From contig JAAAOD010000278.1 in assembly GCA_009908535.1 (NCBI GenBank), positions 1 through 30,292 of the forward strand: 30,292 nucleotides of DNA, written 5' to 3'. Source of the stretch: Verrucomicrobiota bacterium (GTDB lineage: Bacteria > Verrucomicrobiota > Verrucomicrobiia > Opitutales > Oceanipulchritudinaceae). The translations under genes were made by a program, and so were the position numbers. Shown here piece by piece: positions 7,935-15,718 of the stretch (its first letter is position 1; each line of letters opens with the position of its first letter). Under the pieces are notes generated by a model, which was given only the letters and a program-made list of their open reading frames with translations, was not told where the DNA came from and did no database searches.

Positions 7935-9098
7935 TCAGCCGCTGACCGCGCCGGCGAGGTTGAAGATGGGAAGGAACATCGCCATGACAATGGACCCGAT
8001 CACGACACCGAGAAAGACGATGAGGGCCGGTTCCATCAGCGAGGTGAGGGCATCCACCGTCGTCTCGATCTCCGCATCATAAAAATCGGAAATCTTGCCC
8101 ATCATGCCGTCGACATTCCCTGTCTGCTCGCCGGCCCGGGCCATGTGTTTGACCGTGGGAGGGAAATAGGGCAGCTCGGAAATGGTTTCCGAGAGCTGCC
8201 CCCCCTGGCTGATGTTCCGGGTGATATCCCGGCATGCCGCCTCAATGTAGGTGTTCCCGCTCGCTTTCGACACAATCTCGAGGGTGCGCAGGATCGGCAC
8301 ACCGCTGCGCAGCAGAATGGCGTAGGTGCGGCAGAAACGGGAAAGGGCGATTTTCTGGATCAAGTCTCCAAGAACGGGAACCCGGAAAAAGGCCTTGTCT
8401 TTCATACGTCGGCCCCGCGGCGTGGCGATAAGCTTTTTCAGTGCGAACCAGAAGAGAATCAATCCCCCGATGATGTAGAGGATGTTCCCCTTCATGAAAT
8501 TGGAGGTGTTAATCAGCCACTGGGTCGGTTTCGGCAGTTCCTTTCCGAAACTGGAGAACATGTCGGCAAAGACGGGGATGACAAAGATGAGGAGAACCTG
8601 GACAAGACCGATGGCGAGCGCGATGACCGCAATGGGGTAGGTCATTGCGCTCTTCACCTGCTTCGTCAGCTTGACGGAATCCTCGAAATAGACGGCCACC
8701 TTGCCAAGAATGGGGCCGAGCCCGCCCGAGGCCTCCCCGGCTTCCACCATGGAGATGAAAAGATTCGGGAAGGCGTTCGGATATTTGGCGACCGCTTCGG
8801 AAAAGGCCGTTCCCCCTGAAACGTCGTTGCGGACATTCCGGATGATGATCTTGAAAACGGGATCCTCGGTCTGGTCCTGCAGCGCCTCGAGCGCAGAGAC
8901 CAGCGGCAGCCCGGCCTCCAGCATGGAGGAAAGCTGCTGGGTGAAAACGGAAAGCTGCTCCAGCTTGATCTTCTTCTTGTGGGCCCGCTTTTCGAACTGT
9001 TTCTGTTTGGCCAGCCGTTGGTTTTCCAGAAAGGACGACTTCTTTTTGGTCGACAAGGAAGCACGACGGCCGGGAGCTGCTGCGGAGATAATGGCCAT
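7935..9098 (-). CDS. pilC: Type IV pilus / type II secretion inner-membrane platform protein PilC (GspF family)
   Basis: The polytopic platform protein that links the PilB and PilT motors to the growing pilus. Two tandem T2SSF domains are visible (about residues 48-170 and 250-372). Their repeated features are LEAGLPLV / LRSGVPIL and MVEAGEASGGL / MARAGEQTGNV. Three membrane segments lie at about 155-177, 206-225 and 357-378, the family pattern. The length of 387 aa is normal. The frame is open to a TTG at 9137, but the ATG at 9098 gives the more plausible N-terminus (MAIISAAAPGRR). Neither start has a good Shine-Dalgarno. It is separated from the three ATPase genes by purC, trpS, the tRNA and the kinase gene, and follows yebC after 131 bp. 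No prepilin, PilM-N-O-P or secretin gene is in view. Confidence 0.92.
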   Translation of the reverse strand: MAIISAAAPGRRASLSTKKKSSFLENQRLAKQKQFEKRAHKKKIKLEQLSVFTQQLSSMLEAGLPLVSALEALQDQTEDPVFKIIIRNVRNDVSGGTAFSEAVAKYPNAFPNLFISMVEAGEASGGLGPILGKVAVYFEDSVKLTKQVKSAMTYPIAVIALAIGLVQVLLIFVIPVFADMFSSFGKELPKPTQWLINTSNFMKGNILYIIGGLILFWFALKKLIATPRGRRMKDKAFFRVPVLGDLIQKIALSRFCRTYAILLRSGVPILRTLEIVSKASGNTYIEAACRDITRNISQGGQLSETISELPYFPPTVKHMARAGEQTGNVDGMMGKISDFYDAEIETTVDALTSLMEPALIVFLGVVIGSIVMAMFLPIFNLAGAVSG

Positions 9099-9187
9099 GC
9101 TGTTGGCAGGCAACGGGCCGCGACCAGTGTCTGGCAACGCAGGGAGGGGATTGTCCCGCGCTTTTTATGCGAATTTAACAGGGTGAT

Positions 9188-9203
9188 CGCCGGGCCGCCG
9201 GCG
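9188..9203 (-). terminator. GC-rich stem-loop after yebC
   Basis: A perfect 6-bp stem CGCCGG/CCGGCG with a 4-base loop lies about 27 bases past the yebC stop on the minus strand. No U run follows, so it is not a textbook intrinsic terminator. It could be a pause or processing element separating the rpmH-to-yebC transcript from pilC. The rest of the 131-bp gap includes an A/T-rich patch (TTAAATTCGCATAAAAA on the minus strand) that could hold a pilC promoter, but I find no clear -35 element. Confidence 0.3.
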
Positions 9204-9229
9204 CTGTAAAGACCCCGTAAAAGGAAGGC

Positions 9230-9979
9230 CTACCCGACCTTGGCGAGGAGGGCATCATCGATGTCGGAATTGTCATAGACATTCTGGACATCGTCGAGTT
9301 CCTCGAGCGCGTTGAGAAGGCGCATCAGTTTGCGGACGGTATCCTCGTCGCTCAGCGGAGTAAGATTGGTTGGAATCTGGGCCAGTTCCGCGCTGTCGGG
9401 CTCGATTCCAGCCTTGTCGAAAGCCGAGGAAAGGTTGTCGAACTCAGTAATATCACAGCGCACCTCGAAGTGGTCGCCGTTGTTGAGGACATCCTCGCCG
9501 CCGTTCTCGAGAGCGAGTTCCATGAGACTGTCCTCTTCGGTTTTGCCGGCCTCAATGAGGAACTGGCCCTGCTTGTTAAAGAAGTGCTGCAGGGCTCCCG
9601 GTTGGGCGAGGTTGCCGCCGTACTTGGAGAAGGTGGAACGGACCTCGCTGGCGGCGCGGTTTTTGTTATCGGTCGTCACTTCGACGATGATACCAATCCC
9701 TCCCGGTCCGTAGCCTTCGTACTGGAGCTCATGGTACTCCACTCCCGGCAGTTCCCCTGTGCCTTTTTTGATCGCCCGGTCGATGTTGTCGGCGGGCATA
9801 TTGGATGCCTTGGCCTTGGCGATGTACGTCCGCAGACGGGGGTTGAATTCCGGATCCGATCCGCCTGCCCGTGCGGCGAGGGTCAGGTCCTTGGAGATCG
9901 CGCTGAAGATCTTGCCGCGCTTGGCGTCGACGGCGGCCTTGTGCCGTTTCGTGGTGGCCCATTTGCTATGCCCTGACAT
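9230..9979 (-). CDS. yebC: YebC/PmpR-family protein
   Basis: A 249-aa cytoplasmic protein of the YebC/PmpR/TACO1 family. Long annotated as a DNA-binding regulator, members have more recently been linked to translation of proline-rich stretches. The N-terminus MSGHSKWATTKRHKAAVDAKRGK is close to the family signature (MAGHSKWANIKHRKAAQDAKRGK), followed by KIFSAISKDLTLAAR and, centrally, YEGYGPGGIGIIVE, which is highly conserved. Length is typical. The ATG at 9979 has one of the strongest Shine-Dalgarno sites in the window (AAGGAG about nine bases upstream). It lies 19 bp after yidC in the same direction. This is an unusual place for yebC, which often sits beside ruvC, so function may be coordinated with YidC and ribosome genes here; that is speculation. 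Confidence 0.95.
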   Translation of the reverse strand: MSGHSKWATTKRHKAAVDAKRGKIFSAISKDLTLAARAGGSDPEFNPRLRTYIAKAKASNMPADNIDRAIKKGTGELPGVEYHELQYEGYGPGGIGIIVEVTTDNKNRAASEVRSTFSKYGGNLAQPGALQHFFNKQGQFLIEAGKTEEDSLMELALENGGEDVLNNGDHFEVRCDITEFDNLSSAFDKAGIEPDSAELAQIPTNLTPLSDEDTVRKLMRLLNALEELDDVQNVYDNSDIDDALLAKVG

Positions 9980-9998
9980 TGTTTTTCTCTCCTTGGGT

Positions 9999-11906
9999 TT
10001 ACTGGCGGGGGGATTTCTTCTTTTTCTTCTTTTTGATCAACGGACCGGAGGGAGCCTTCCGGGATTGGGTTTTCTTCTCCTCCATCTCCGCGATCTCCTC
10101 CTCAATGGCTTCGTCTTCCTCGTCGCGGCTGCGGTTGGTCATCCACTGCTGGAAAATGGAGAAAACATTGGTTGTCGTCCAGTAGAGGACGAGGCCGCTG
10201 GAAAAGTAATAGGTGATGGGGAAAAAGATGAAGGGCATGAAGCGGATAATCTTCACCTGTGCGCTGTCGACGGAGGGGGTCGGCATCATTTTCATCTGGA
10301 AGTACATGGAGACCAGCCAGATAAAGGGAAGAACATTGATCGCCGCCCCGAGGAAGGGAAGGGTGGTATCCCCGGGCAGGGGAATCGACTGGTCGGGCAT
10401 GGAAAGGTCGGTGATCCAGAGAAATTCGGCAAAGCGCAGGTCCGAGGAGTTGCGCAGAAGGTTGAAAAAGGAAATGAAGATGGGCAACTGGATCAGGACC
10501 GGCCAGCAGCCGGAGAGTGGGTTGATCTTGTGCTTTTTCCAGAGCTTCATCATTTCCTGATTCAGCTTCTGCGGATTATCCTGGTATTTTTCGCGGATCT
10601 CCTGGAGCGGTTTCTGCAGCTTCTGCATGCGCTTCGAGGCCCGGGCGGCCTTGGCCGTCAAGGGCCATAAGCCGAGGCGGATCACGAAAGTGGTAAGAAT
10701 GATGGCGATGCCCCAGTTGCCAAGGAGACCATGGATCCCGTCCATGATCGTGAGCAGCATCTTCGCGATAAAGCTGATAAAGCCGAGGAAGAGGCCGAGA
10801 AACCAGCCCAGCTGCATGACTTCGTCCTGATTGGCGCCGAGGGGCGAAAGGCGGTCGAGGTTCTTGGGCCCGGTGTAGAACTCTCCGCTGAGCTGGTGGC
10901 TTCCTCCGGGCTGCAGGGAGGGTAGGGAAAATTCCAGCGCGGCGGTGACTCCGACGGGGACCTTGCCGGTGGCCGGGTCCGGGGGAAAGCGGATGCCCCG
11001 GGCAACAATGGCGTCGGCGGGAGTTTCCGGGGTCAGGATGGTGGCGAAAAACTGGTTCTTGACCGCGCCCCACTGGAGGATGCCGCGCTTTTCGATGCGC
11101 TCTTTGGGTTCTCCACCGAAGAAGCCCCCTCCGGAAAACTTCCGCGCAGGAATGTTGTCGTAGTCGCCGTTTTCGTAATAGGAGGCATTCAGGTTGAAAC
11201 CCATGTGGTCGGCCTCGGTGGGCGCGGCGGTACCGATATTCAGGAAGATGCGGTCGAGATTCACCACCTCCGCGGAAGGATTGCGCAGCACGGTGTGGTG
11301 TTCGATCAGGTAGGGTTCCGGTCCTTCTTCCTTCCCGTTTTCCTTGAGTTCATAGGTGCGCTCGACGATCACGCCGCTCGGGAGGGCTCCGCGGAAGGTT
11401 ACCCGCAGTGGCGTCTGTCGGACAACCTCGTAAAAACGGACGAGCGGAGCCAGCTGCTGGCTGGAGGAGCGGCTGAGGGCGAGGGCGGGACTGTCCGAGA
11501 CGCGATTCAGGACGACCGATTTCGGCGCATCGACAACGTGCGGATTCTCGGCGAAATAATCCTTCAGCTCGATCCGTTTGACCGCGCCTCCGTAACTGGA
11601 GAGGATCACCGAGAGGGCGTTGTTTTCCAGCACCACCTCGACCTCTTCGGGTTTCTCGGCGGCGACCTGCGGTTGCGGGACCGTTTCCTGAACGACAGGC
11701 GGGGTGTCGACATCCGGGACGATTTCCGGATCGCGCGCGGGCGGGGCCTGCCCGGGCCCGCTTTCCTCGAGGGTCTGCTCCTGTTGGCGCATCTGTTCCT
11801 CGAGGGCGCGCTCGCGGGCTTTCGTCTCCTGTGCTGCGTTGTACAGCATGAGGACGAAGCCGCCGCCGAGGAAAAGGATGCCGAGAAGAATGCTTTTTTT
11901 ATCCAT
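9999..11906 (-). CDS. yidC: Membrane protein insertase YidC
   Basis: Inserts and folds inner-membrane proteins, alone or with SecYEG. The 635-aa protein has an N-terminal membrane anchor (~5-23), a Glu/Gln-rich and then Pro-rich linker (~28-85), the large periplasmic beta-sandwich domain (~90-345), and the conserved 60KD_IMP core (~365-590). The core holds the groove arginine in TTFVIRLGLWPL (R410). The cytoplasmic tail is acidic (RSRDEEDEAIEEE) and then strongly basic, ending in seven lysines (KKKKKKKSPRQ), which fits ribosome binding. Length and periplasmic domain are of the Gram-negative type, supporting a diderm host. It follows yidD by 6 bp within the rpmH-rnpA-yidD-yidC order found in many bacteria. 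Confidence 0.96.
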   Translation of the reverse strand: MDKKSILLGILFLGGGFVLMLYNAAQETKARERALEEQMRQQEQTLEESGPGQAPPARDPEIVPDVDTPPVVQETVPQPQVAAEKPEEVEVVLENNALSVILSSYGGAVKRIELKDYFAENPHVVDAPKSVVLNRVSDSPALALSRSSSQQLAPLVRFYEVVRQTPLRVTFRGALPSGVIVERTYELKENGKEEGPEPYLIEHHTVLRNPSAEVVNLDRIFLNIGTAAPTEADHMGFNLNASYYENGDYDNIPARKFSGGGFFGGEPKERIEKRGILQWGAVKNQFFATILTPETPADAIVARGIRFPPDPATGKVPVGVTAALEFSLPSLQPGGSHQLSGEFYTGPKNLDRLSPLGANQDEVMQLGWFLGLFLGFISFIAKMLLTIMDGIHGLLGNWGIAIILTTFVIRLGLWPLTAKAARASKRMQKLQKPLQEIREKYQDNPQKLNQEMMKLWKKHKINPLSGCWPVLIQLPIFISFFNLLRNSSDLRFAEFLWITDLSMPDQSIPLPGDTTLPFLGAAINVLPFIWLVSMYFQMKMMPTPSVDSAQVKIIRFMPFIFFPITYYFSSGLVLYWTTTNVFSIFQQWMTNRSRDEEDEAIEEEIAEMEEKKTQSRKAPSGPLIKKKKKKKSPRQ

Positions 11907-11912
11907 GCGGGA

Positions 11913-12278
11913 TCACGCTTTTTTCCCGGAAACGGAGGGTCGCCGCGTTTCCGGCGATGGAAAAGAGGAGGCATGCTGAGGATCGCCTTGACCGGTGCAA
12001 GCAGAACCTTGCGGAACCGGGTCATGGCCCCATCCGCCCAGGGGATGGCAACGCGCGAGTCGTTTCAAAGCCAGCCAGCCGCCTCGGAAAGGGCCGAACC
12101 GCTGCACCGCTTCCATGGCGTATTCAGAGCATGTCGGCGTGAAACGGCAGCCTGCCCCTGGGGCGATCATGTGGAGAAAAGGTGAGAGAAGGTAGCGGTA
12201 CAGGTACAGGAGCGCGATAACGAGGAAGCGCACGGCCCTTGTGAAGGTGAGACAGACTGCGTGTAAGAGGTCCCTCAT
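11913..12278 (-). CDS. yidD: Membrane protein insertion efficiency factor YidD
   Basis: Small (121 aa) protein of the YidD family, which assists YidC-dependent insertion. It has a hydrophobic/amphipathic N-terminal helix (VIALLYLYRYLLSPFL) and the diagnostic cysteine-containing block GAGCRFTPTCSEYAMEAV, followed by the conserved RLARCHPLGGWGHDPVP. The C-terminal ~30 residues (after DPVP) are a variable, Ser/Pro-rich tail. Its ATG overlaps the rnpA stop in an ATGA arrangement (4 bp), so it is translationally coupled to rnpA. It is 6 bp from yidC. Confidence 0.95.
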   Translation of the reverse strand: MRDLLHAVCLTFTRAVRFLVIALLYLYRYLLSPFLHMIAPGAGCRFTPTCSEYAMEAVQRFGPFRGGWLALKRLARCHPLGGWGHDPVPQGSACTGQGDPQHASSFPSPETRRPSVSGKKA

Positions 12279-12628
12279 CGGACTTCCCGGGAAAGCGCTC
12301 GCAAGGCACCGTGGAAACGCCGGACCAGATCGGCAAAGCTTGCCCGGGCCATGCGCTTGCGGGCGATGAGGAGCAGGTCGCAGGAGGAGGGGAGGTGTTG
12401 CTGTTCAAGGCGGAACAGCTCCCGCAGTCGGCGTTTGGCGCGGTTGCGGGCCACCGCGTTACCTACGCGGCGGGAGGCCACCACGCCAAGGCGGCGCAGC
12501 GGGGGCCTTTGTTCCGGGAGATGCAGCAGGTACATATAAAAAAAACCGCACTCCCGGCGGGAGCCGGAAGCGCGAATTCTGGAAAAGTCAGCGGCCGTGC
12601 GCAGGTGTTGGTTTTTCCGGTACCGCAT
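12275..12628 (-). CDS. rnpA: Ribonuclease P protein component
   Basis: The basic protein subunit of RNase P, which with the rnpB RNA trims the 5' leader of pre-tRNAs. At 117 aa it has normal length. The signature is the RNR segment VARNRAKRRLRELFR, preceded by LGVVASRRVGNAV, the family's conserved GxxVSKKxGxAVxRN region with Arg for Lys. It lies 20 bp after rpmH and overlaps yidD by 4 bp. The rnpB RNA gene itself is not in the window. Confidence 0.95.
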   Translation of the reverse strand: MRYRKNQHLRTAADFSRIRASGSRRECGFFYMYLLHLPEQRPPLRRLGVVASRRVGNAVARNRAKRRLRELFRLEQQHLPSSCDLLLIARKRMARASFADLVRRFHGALRALSREVR

Positions 12629-12648
12629 GTCTGCGGCGGGGAGCCCTC

Positions 12649-12783
12649 TCAGGCGCTCAGTTGCTTGCGCCCACGGGAACGGCGAGCCCTGATAACTTTG
12701 CGCCCGCCGCGGGTGGCCTTACGGGCCCGGAAGCCGAATTTCCGCGCGCGGCGGAGTTTGGAAGGTCGATAAGTCGGTTTCAT
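12649..12783 (-). CDS. rpmH: 50S ribosomal protein L34
   Basis: A 44-aa, highly basic ribosomal protein. The N-terminus MKPTYRPSKLRRARKFGFR and the block RGGRKVIRARRSRGRKQLSA match L34 (family consensus KRTYQPSxxKRxRxHGFRxRM.T..GR.VL..RR.KGR..L). The start is set by the family N-terminus and by AAGGA seven bases before the ATG at 12783; an in-frame upstream extension is not used. It is first in the rpmH-rnpA-yidD-yidC series. In many bacteria rpmH is next to dnaA and the origin, but neither dnaA nor a cluster of DnaA boxes is seen here. Confidence 0.97.
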   Translation of the reverse strand: MKPTYRPSKLRRARKFGFRARKATRGGRKVIRARRSRGRKQLSA

Positions 12784-12811
12784 GGTCGTTCCTTGCGTGG
12801 AAAAAAGGATG

Positions 12812-12840
12812 AACCCAACCGCTGGATCCACCTGTGTCAA
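12812..12840 (-). promoter_or_regulatory. Probable rpmH promoter (perfect -35, weak -10)
   Basis: On the minus strand a perfect TTGACA lies at 12840-12835. Seventeen bases on is TGGGTT (12817-12812), a poor -10, with TTCATC just after it. A transcript starting about seven bases beyond would have a leader of ~25 bases containing the rpmH Shine-Dalgarno. The similar TTGACT element before cysS is also followed at 17 bases by a GGGT-containing hexamer, so this clade may tolerate an unusual -10. Confidence 0.4.
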
Positions 12841-12873
12841 GCCGCGAGAGGAAAAGAGCGTTCGCGCCGTCGC

Positions 12874-12894
12874 CATCGACCTGGCCGGTCGATG
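12874..12894 (-). repeat. Stem-loop in the gap between the LOG gene and rpmH
   Basis: CATCGACC and GGTCGATG form a perfect 8-bp stem around a 5-base loop. It lies between a second, stronger stem-loop (12911-12933) and the rpmH promoter candidate. It could be part of a double terminator for the LOG/HPr transcript or a protein-binding inverted repeat upstream of rpmH. Confidence 0.4.
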
Positions 12895-12910
12895 CTCCCG
12901 CCGGTTCGCG

Positions 12911-12933
12911 GCCTCCGCCGGTCAGGCGGAGGC
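12911..12933 (-). terminator. Stem-loop terminator candidate after the LOG-family gene
   Basis: GCCTCCGCC and GGCGGAGGC make a perfect 9-bp, mostly G+C stem with a 5-base loop, beginning 13 bases past the LOG stop codon on the minus strand. No U tract follows, so a Rho-independent mechanism is not certain, but position and strength fit transcript ending or 3'-end protection. Confidence 0.5.
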
Positions 12934-12946
12934 TTCCTGCGTGCGC

Positions 12947-13534
12947 TCAGGTCTCGTCGGTGGTCCGGTCGTACCATTTCTTTTCCACCTCGACCGGGAC
13001 ATAGGTCGCGAGGTAGCGGAAAACCGCCTCCACTTCAGGCAGGCTGGCATAAAGTTGCCGGATGGCTCTCTTGGTGAACCTTTCCTCATAAAGCCGCGTG
13101 AAGGACGCGAAGAGGGGATCATAGAACCCGTTCTTGTTTAGGAAGATAACCGGTTTCCGATGATAGCGCAGGTACTTGAGGTTCAGCACTTCGAGGATTT
13201 CCTCAAAGGTCCCGAGGCCGCCGGGAAGGGCAACGAAGGCCTCCGCTTCCGCGTCCATGCGGGCTTTGCGGTCGCGGAGATCGCGGGTGATGAGGAGTTC
13301 GTCGCAGTGGGGCCAGGTCATCCCCATTTCGTGCAGCATCCGGGGGACGATGCCGATGATCCGACCTCCCGCGGAACGCGTTCCTTCGGCGAGCGCACCC
13401 ATGAGCCCGTTGCCGTTTCCGCCGTAAACGAGGGTGTGCCCCTTTGCGCCGATCCCTTTTCCCATGCGGGTGGCCAGGTCCCGGTATTCGGCGGGAACGG
13501 CTTCGCTGGAGGACAGGAAAACGCAGATACGCAC
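12947..13534 (-). CDS. LOG-family (TIGR00730) nucleotide 5'-monophosphate nucleosidase-like protein
   Basis: A 195-aa Rossmann-like protein of the lysine-decarboxylase-like/LOG family. Members hydrolyse cytokinin riboside monophosphates or other nucleoside monophosphates to free base plus ribose 5-phosphate. Both diagnostic motifs are present: LVYGGNGNGLMGALAEG near residues 35-51, and PGGLGTFEEILE around 105-116 (the PGGxGTxxE signature), with RKARM just before the second. The usual N-terminal CGSS motif is LSSS here. The start is a GTG at 13534 without a clear Shine-Dalgarno, 13 bp after the HPr gene. Substrate is unknown; the family's enzymatic name often overstates knowledge in bacteria. 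Confidence 0.9.
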   Translation of the reverse strand: MRICVFLSSSEAVPAEYRDLATRMGKGIGAKGHTLVYGGNGNGLMGALAEGTRSAGGRIIGIVPRMLHEMGMTWPHCDELLITRDLRDRKARMDAEAEAFVALPGGLGTFEEILEVLNLKYLRYHRKPVIFLNKNGFYDPLFASFTRLYEERFTKRAIRQLYASLPEVEAVFRYLATYVPVEVEKKWYDRTTDET

Positions 13535-13547
13535 GAGCGGAGGAGAG

Positions 13548-13817
13548 TCAGGCCTCCTCGAATTTCCGCTCGAAGAGGGATTGCATTTCGTGCAGGACCT
13601 TGTCCGCGTCCTCTCCGCTGGCGGTCAACTGCAGGGTGGATCCACTCCCGGCGGCCAGCATCATGAGGCCCATGATCGATTTGCCGTTCACCTGCTCGCC
13701 GTCCTTTTCAACCTGCAGTTCGGATTCGTACTTGTTGGCAACGCGTACGATCATGGCGGCGGGCCGGGCGTGGATGCCCATCTTGTTGGTGACGGTCAGT
13801 TCAATGGATTTTTCCAT
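13548..13817 (-). CDS. HPr-family phosphocarrier protein
   Basis: An 89-aa HPr. The active-site histidine is in GIHARPAA (His16) and the regulatory site is Ser47 in NGKSIMGLMML, which matches the motif recognised by HPr kinase/phosphorylase (Ser46 in Bacillus). In phosphotransferase systems His is phosphorylated by enzyme I. In many Gram-negative bacteria that lack sugar permeases, HPr acts in regulation. Neither enzyme I, EIIA nor hprK is in the window, so the protein stands alone between a SulP transporter gene (63 bp upstream) and the LOG gene (13 bp downstream). The ATG at 13817 has a pyrimidine-rich rather than a Shine-Dalgarno leader. PtsH and NPr are both possible names. Confidence 0.93.
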   Translation of the reverse strand: MEKSIELTVTNKMGIHARPAAMIVRVANKYESELQVEKDGEQVNGKSIMGLMMLAAGSGSTLQLTASGEDADKVLHEMQSLFERKFEEA

Positions 13818-13880
13818 AGCCAGAGGAGATCCGGAAGAAAAGAAGGTTGCCGAAGGGGATGAAAAGGGGAAAGGAAAAAT

Positions 13881-15701
13881 TCAGGACGTGGAGGAGGAAT
13901 GTTTGCGGGAGGTCCCAAGGTAGATCCGGACATCCGCCTCCGTGTCGCCGAGCAGGGCCGTGGCCCGCCGCAGAGCCCGTGCGGTCGCGAAGGTCGGGTT
14001 CGAGGGTCGGTCGGGGAAGATGTTTTCCCGCCCGATGATGTCGATCAATCCGCTGTTGCGGAAGATCCGGATCGCGTCCTTGCGCACCTCGGTGATGAGG
14101 AGGTGGCGTCCCCGTTCCTGCATGTAGCGGATCAGTTCCTCGAGGGCGAGAACGCTGGTTGCATCGAGATGGTAGGCGTTGCGCATTTTCAGGATGACAA
14201 TCTTGAGCGACTCCTGCTCGCAGACCCGGCGCAGCTGGTCCCGGAACAGTTCCGAGGCCCCGAAGAAAAGATCGCCCTCGACATGGACGATGGAAATTTC
14301 CGCCTCCTCCTTTTTCTCTTTCTTCTGGAGCGGTTTCATCTGCCCTTCCTGATCGGGCGCATATTCGGTCAGTTCCGGTTGCGCCGCCTTGCGCAGGAAG
14401 AGAAGGACGGAGACGGCGGTTCCCAGCACGATGGCGAAGTCCAAACGGATAAAGAAGGCGCTCAGGAAGGTGACGAGGAAGACGAGGCGGTCGGATCCGG
14501 TGGCGTTCCAGACGATGCGGAGAACATGGCGGTTGATCAGGGAAAGGCCGATCGTGATGACAAGGACGGCAAGGACGCTGGTCGGGATGTAGTGCGTGAA
14601 GGGGCCGACGGTGTAGGCCCCGATCGCGCAGAGCAGCCCCGCGATCATGCTCGCCAGAGGCGTCTTGGCTCCGCTGTTCCAGTTCAATTGCGAACGCGTG
14701 AGCGAACCGGACGCCGGCATCCCTTGGTACAGGGCGCAACCGATATTGGCGAGGCCCATCCCGAGCATCTCCTGGTTCGAGTCGAGTTTCTGCCCGGCAC
14801 GGGAAGCGAGGGATTTCCCGATCGAGGTCCCCTCGAGCACGGAGAGGAAGGCGACGACCAGGGCGACGGAGGACAGTTGGCTGATCAGGTCGCCGCGGAG
14901 GGGCGGAAGGCTGAATGTCCATTGCGAGGGATCGACCGCGTTCAGCGTCCCCACCGGCGTGGCCCAGCCGTTCGCGAGAAGGAGCTGGTTCAGTCCTGTC
15001 GCGACCGCTGACATGATGATCAGGGTGATGGCGACGTTGGGAAGTTTACTGAACCGGCAGTCGAGCAGCCGGAAGACCGCGAAGGTCGTGATGCTGACGA
15101 GAAGGGTGGGCCAGTGCGTCGCCCCGATCTCCACCAGGGTCAGGTAGAGGACGGTGAGGACAGTGGACCCCTGGGGAAGTTCAAGGCTGTACCCGAGGAC
15201 CTTCGCCAGCTGATTGATGATGATATAGAACGCCGCCGCGGTGATGTAACCGGTCACGACAGAGCGCGAAATGTACTGGATCAGATTTGCGACTTTGAGG
15301 AAGGCGCCGAGGATGAGGAAAGTCCCGGAGAGAAAGACGATCAGCGGCAGCAGGTAGGCCTTGGTGGCCGCATCGGTGATGCCCATGCTCAGGAAGGAGG
15401 CGAAAATGAGGACCGAGGTGGCGTTGGTCGGCCCGAGGATGATGAAGCGCGATCCCGCCAGCAGTGGCCCGAGGAGCGCCGCGATCGCCGAGCCGTAAAT
15501 GCCGTACTGGATGGGCATCCCGGCAATGGCCGCGTACGCCATTCCTTGCGGAAAGGCCAGCAGGGCCACGTTCAGCCCGGCCCGGAGGTCTCCGGAGGCG
15601 GCTTCACGAGTGTAATGCCGCAAGCTCCCGCGCAGGGGAAAGTAGCGCAGGTGATTGCGCCGGCGGACTTCCTGGAAAACATGCTGGATGGAGCGTTTCA
15701 C
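13881..15701 (-). CDS. SulP-family anion transporter with C-terminal STAS domain
   Basis: An inner-membrane secondary transporter of the SLC26/SulP family (sulfate, bicarbonate or other anions), 606 aa from this start. The N-terminal part has many membrane segments and family motifs such as ALLAFPQGMAYAAIAGMP and GPTNATSVL in the core. The cytoplasmic STAS domain covers about 468-557, with YHLDATSVLALEEL corresponding to the anti-sigma-antagonist signature. A charged Lys/Glu linker joins the two. The frame is open to a GTG at 15800, but the extra 33 residues look non-conserved and would consume the whole gap to the divergent VUT gene. GTG 15701 is therefore preferred, without a visible Shine-Dalgarno. 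The transported anion cannot be predicted. Confidence 0.9.
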   Translation of the reverse strand: MKRSIQHVFQEVRRRNHLRYFPLRGSLRHYTREAASGDLRAGLNVALLAFPQGMAYAAIAGMPIQYGIYGSAIAALLGPLLAGSRFIILGPTNATSVLIFASFLSMGITDAATKAYLLPLIVFLSGTFLILGAFLKVANLIQYISRSVVTGYITAAAFYIIINQLAKVLGYSLELPQGSTVLTVLYLTLVEIGATHWPTLLVSITTFAVFRLLDCRFSKLPNVAITLIIMSAVATGLNQLLLANGWATPVGTLNAVDPSQWTFSLPPLRGDLISQLSSVALVVAFLSVLEGTSIGKSLASRAGQKLDSNQEMLGMGLANIGCALYQGMPASGSLTRSQLNWNSGAKTPLASMIAGLLCAIGAYTVGPFTHYIPTSVLAVLVITIGLSLINRHVLRIVWNATGSDRLVFLVTFLSAFFIRLDFAIVLGTAVSVLLFLRKAAQPELTEYAPDQEGQMKPLQKKEKKEEAEISIVHVEGDLFFGASELFRDQLRRVCEQESLKIVILKMRNAYHLDATSVLALEELIRYMQERGRHLLITEVRKDAIRIFRNSGLIDIIGRENIFPDRPSNPTFATARALRRATALLGDTEADVRIYLGTSRKHSSSTS

Positions 15702-15718
15702 AAGTAAAAGCGGACACG

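Noticed and set aside
12784..12946. Replication origin or DnaA boxes beside rpmH
   Set aside because: No TTATCCACA-like cluster and no dnaA or dnaN gene; the gap contains stem-loops and a promoter candidate instead.
13801..14922. Arg/Pro-rich 373-codon open frame on the same strand as SulP, in another frame
   Set aside because: It overlaps the SulP transporter gene throughout and has shadow-like composition.
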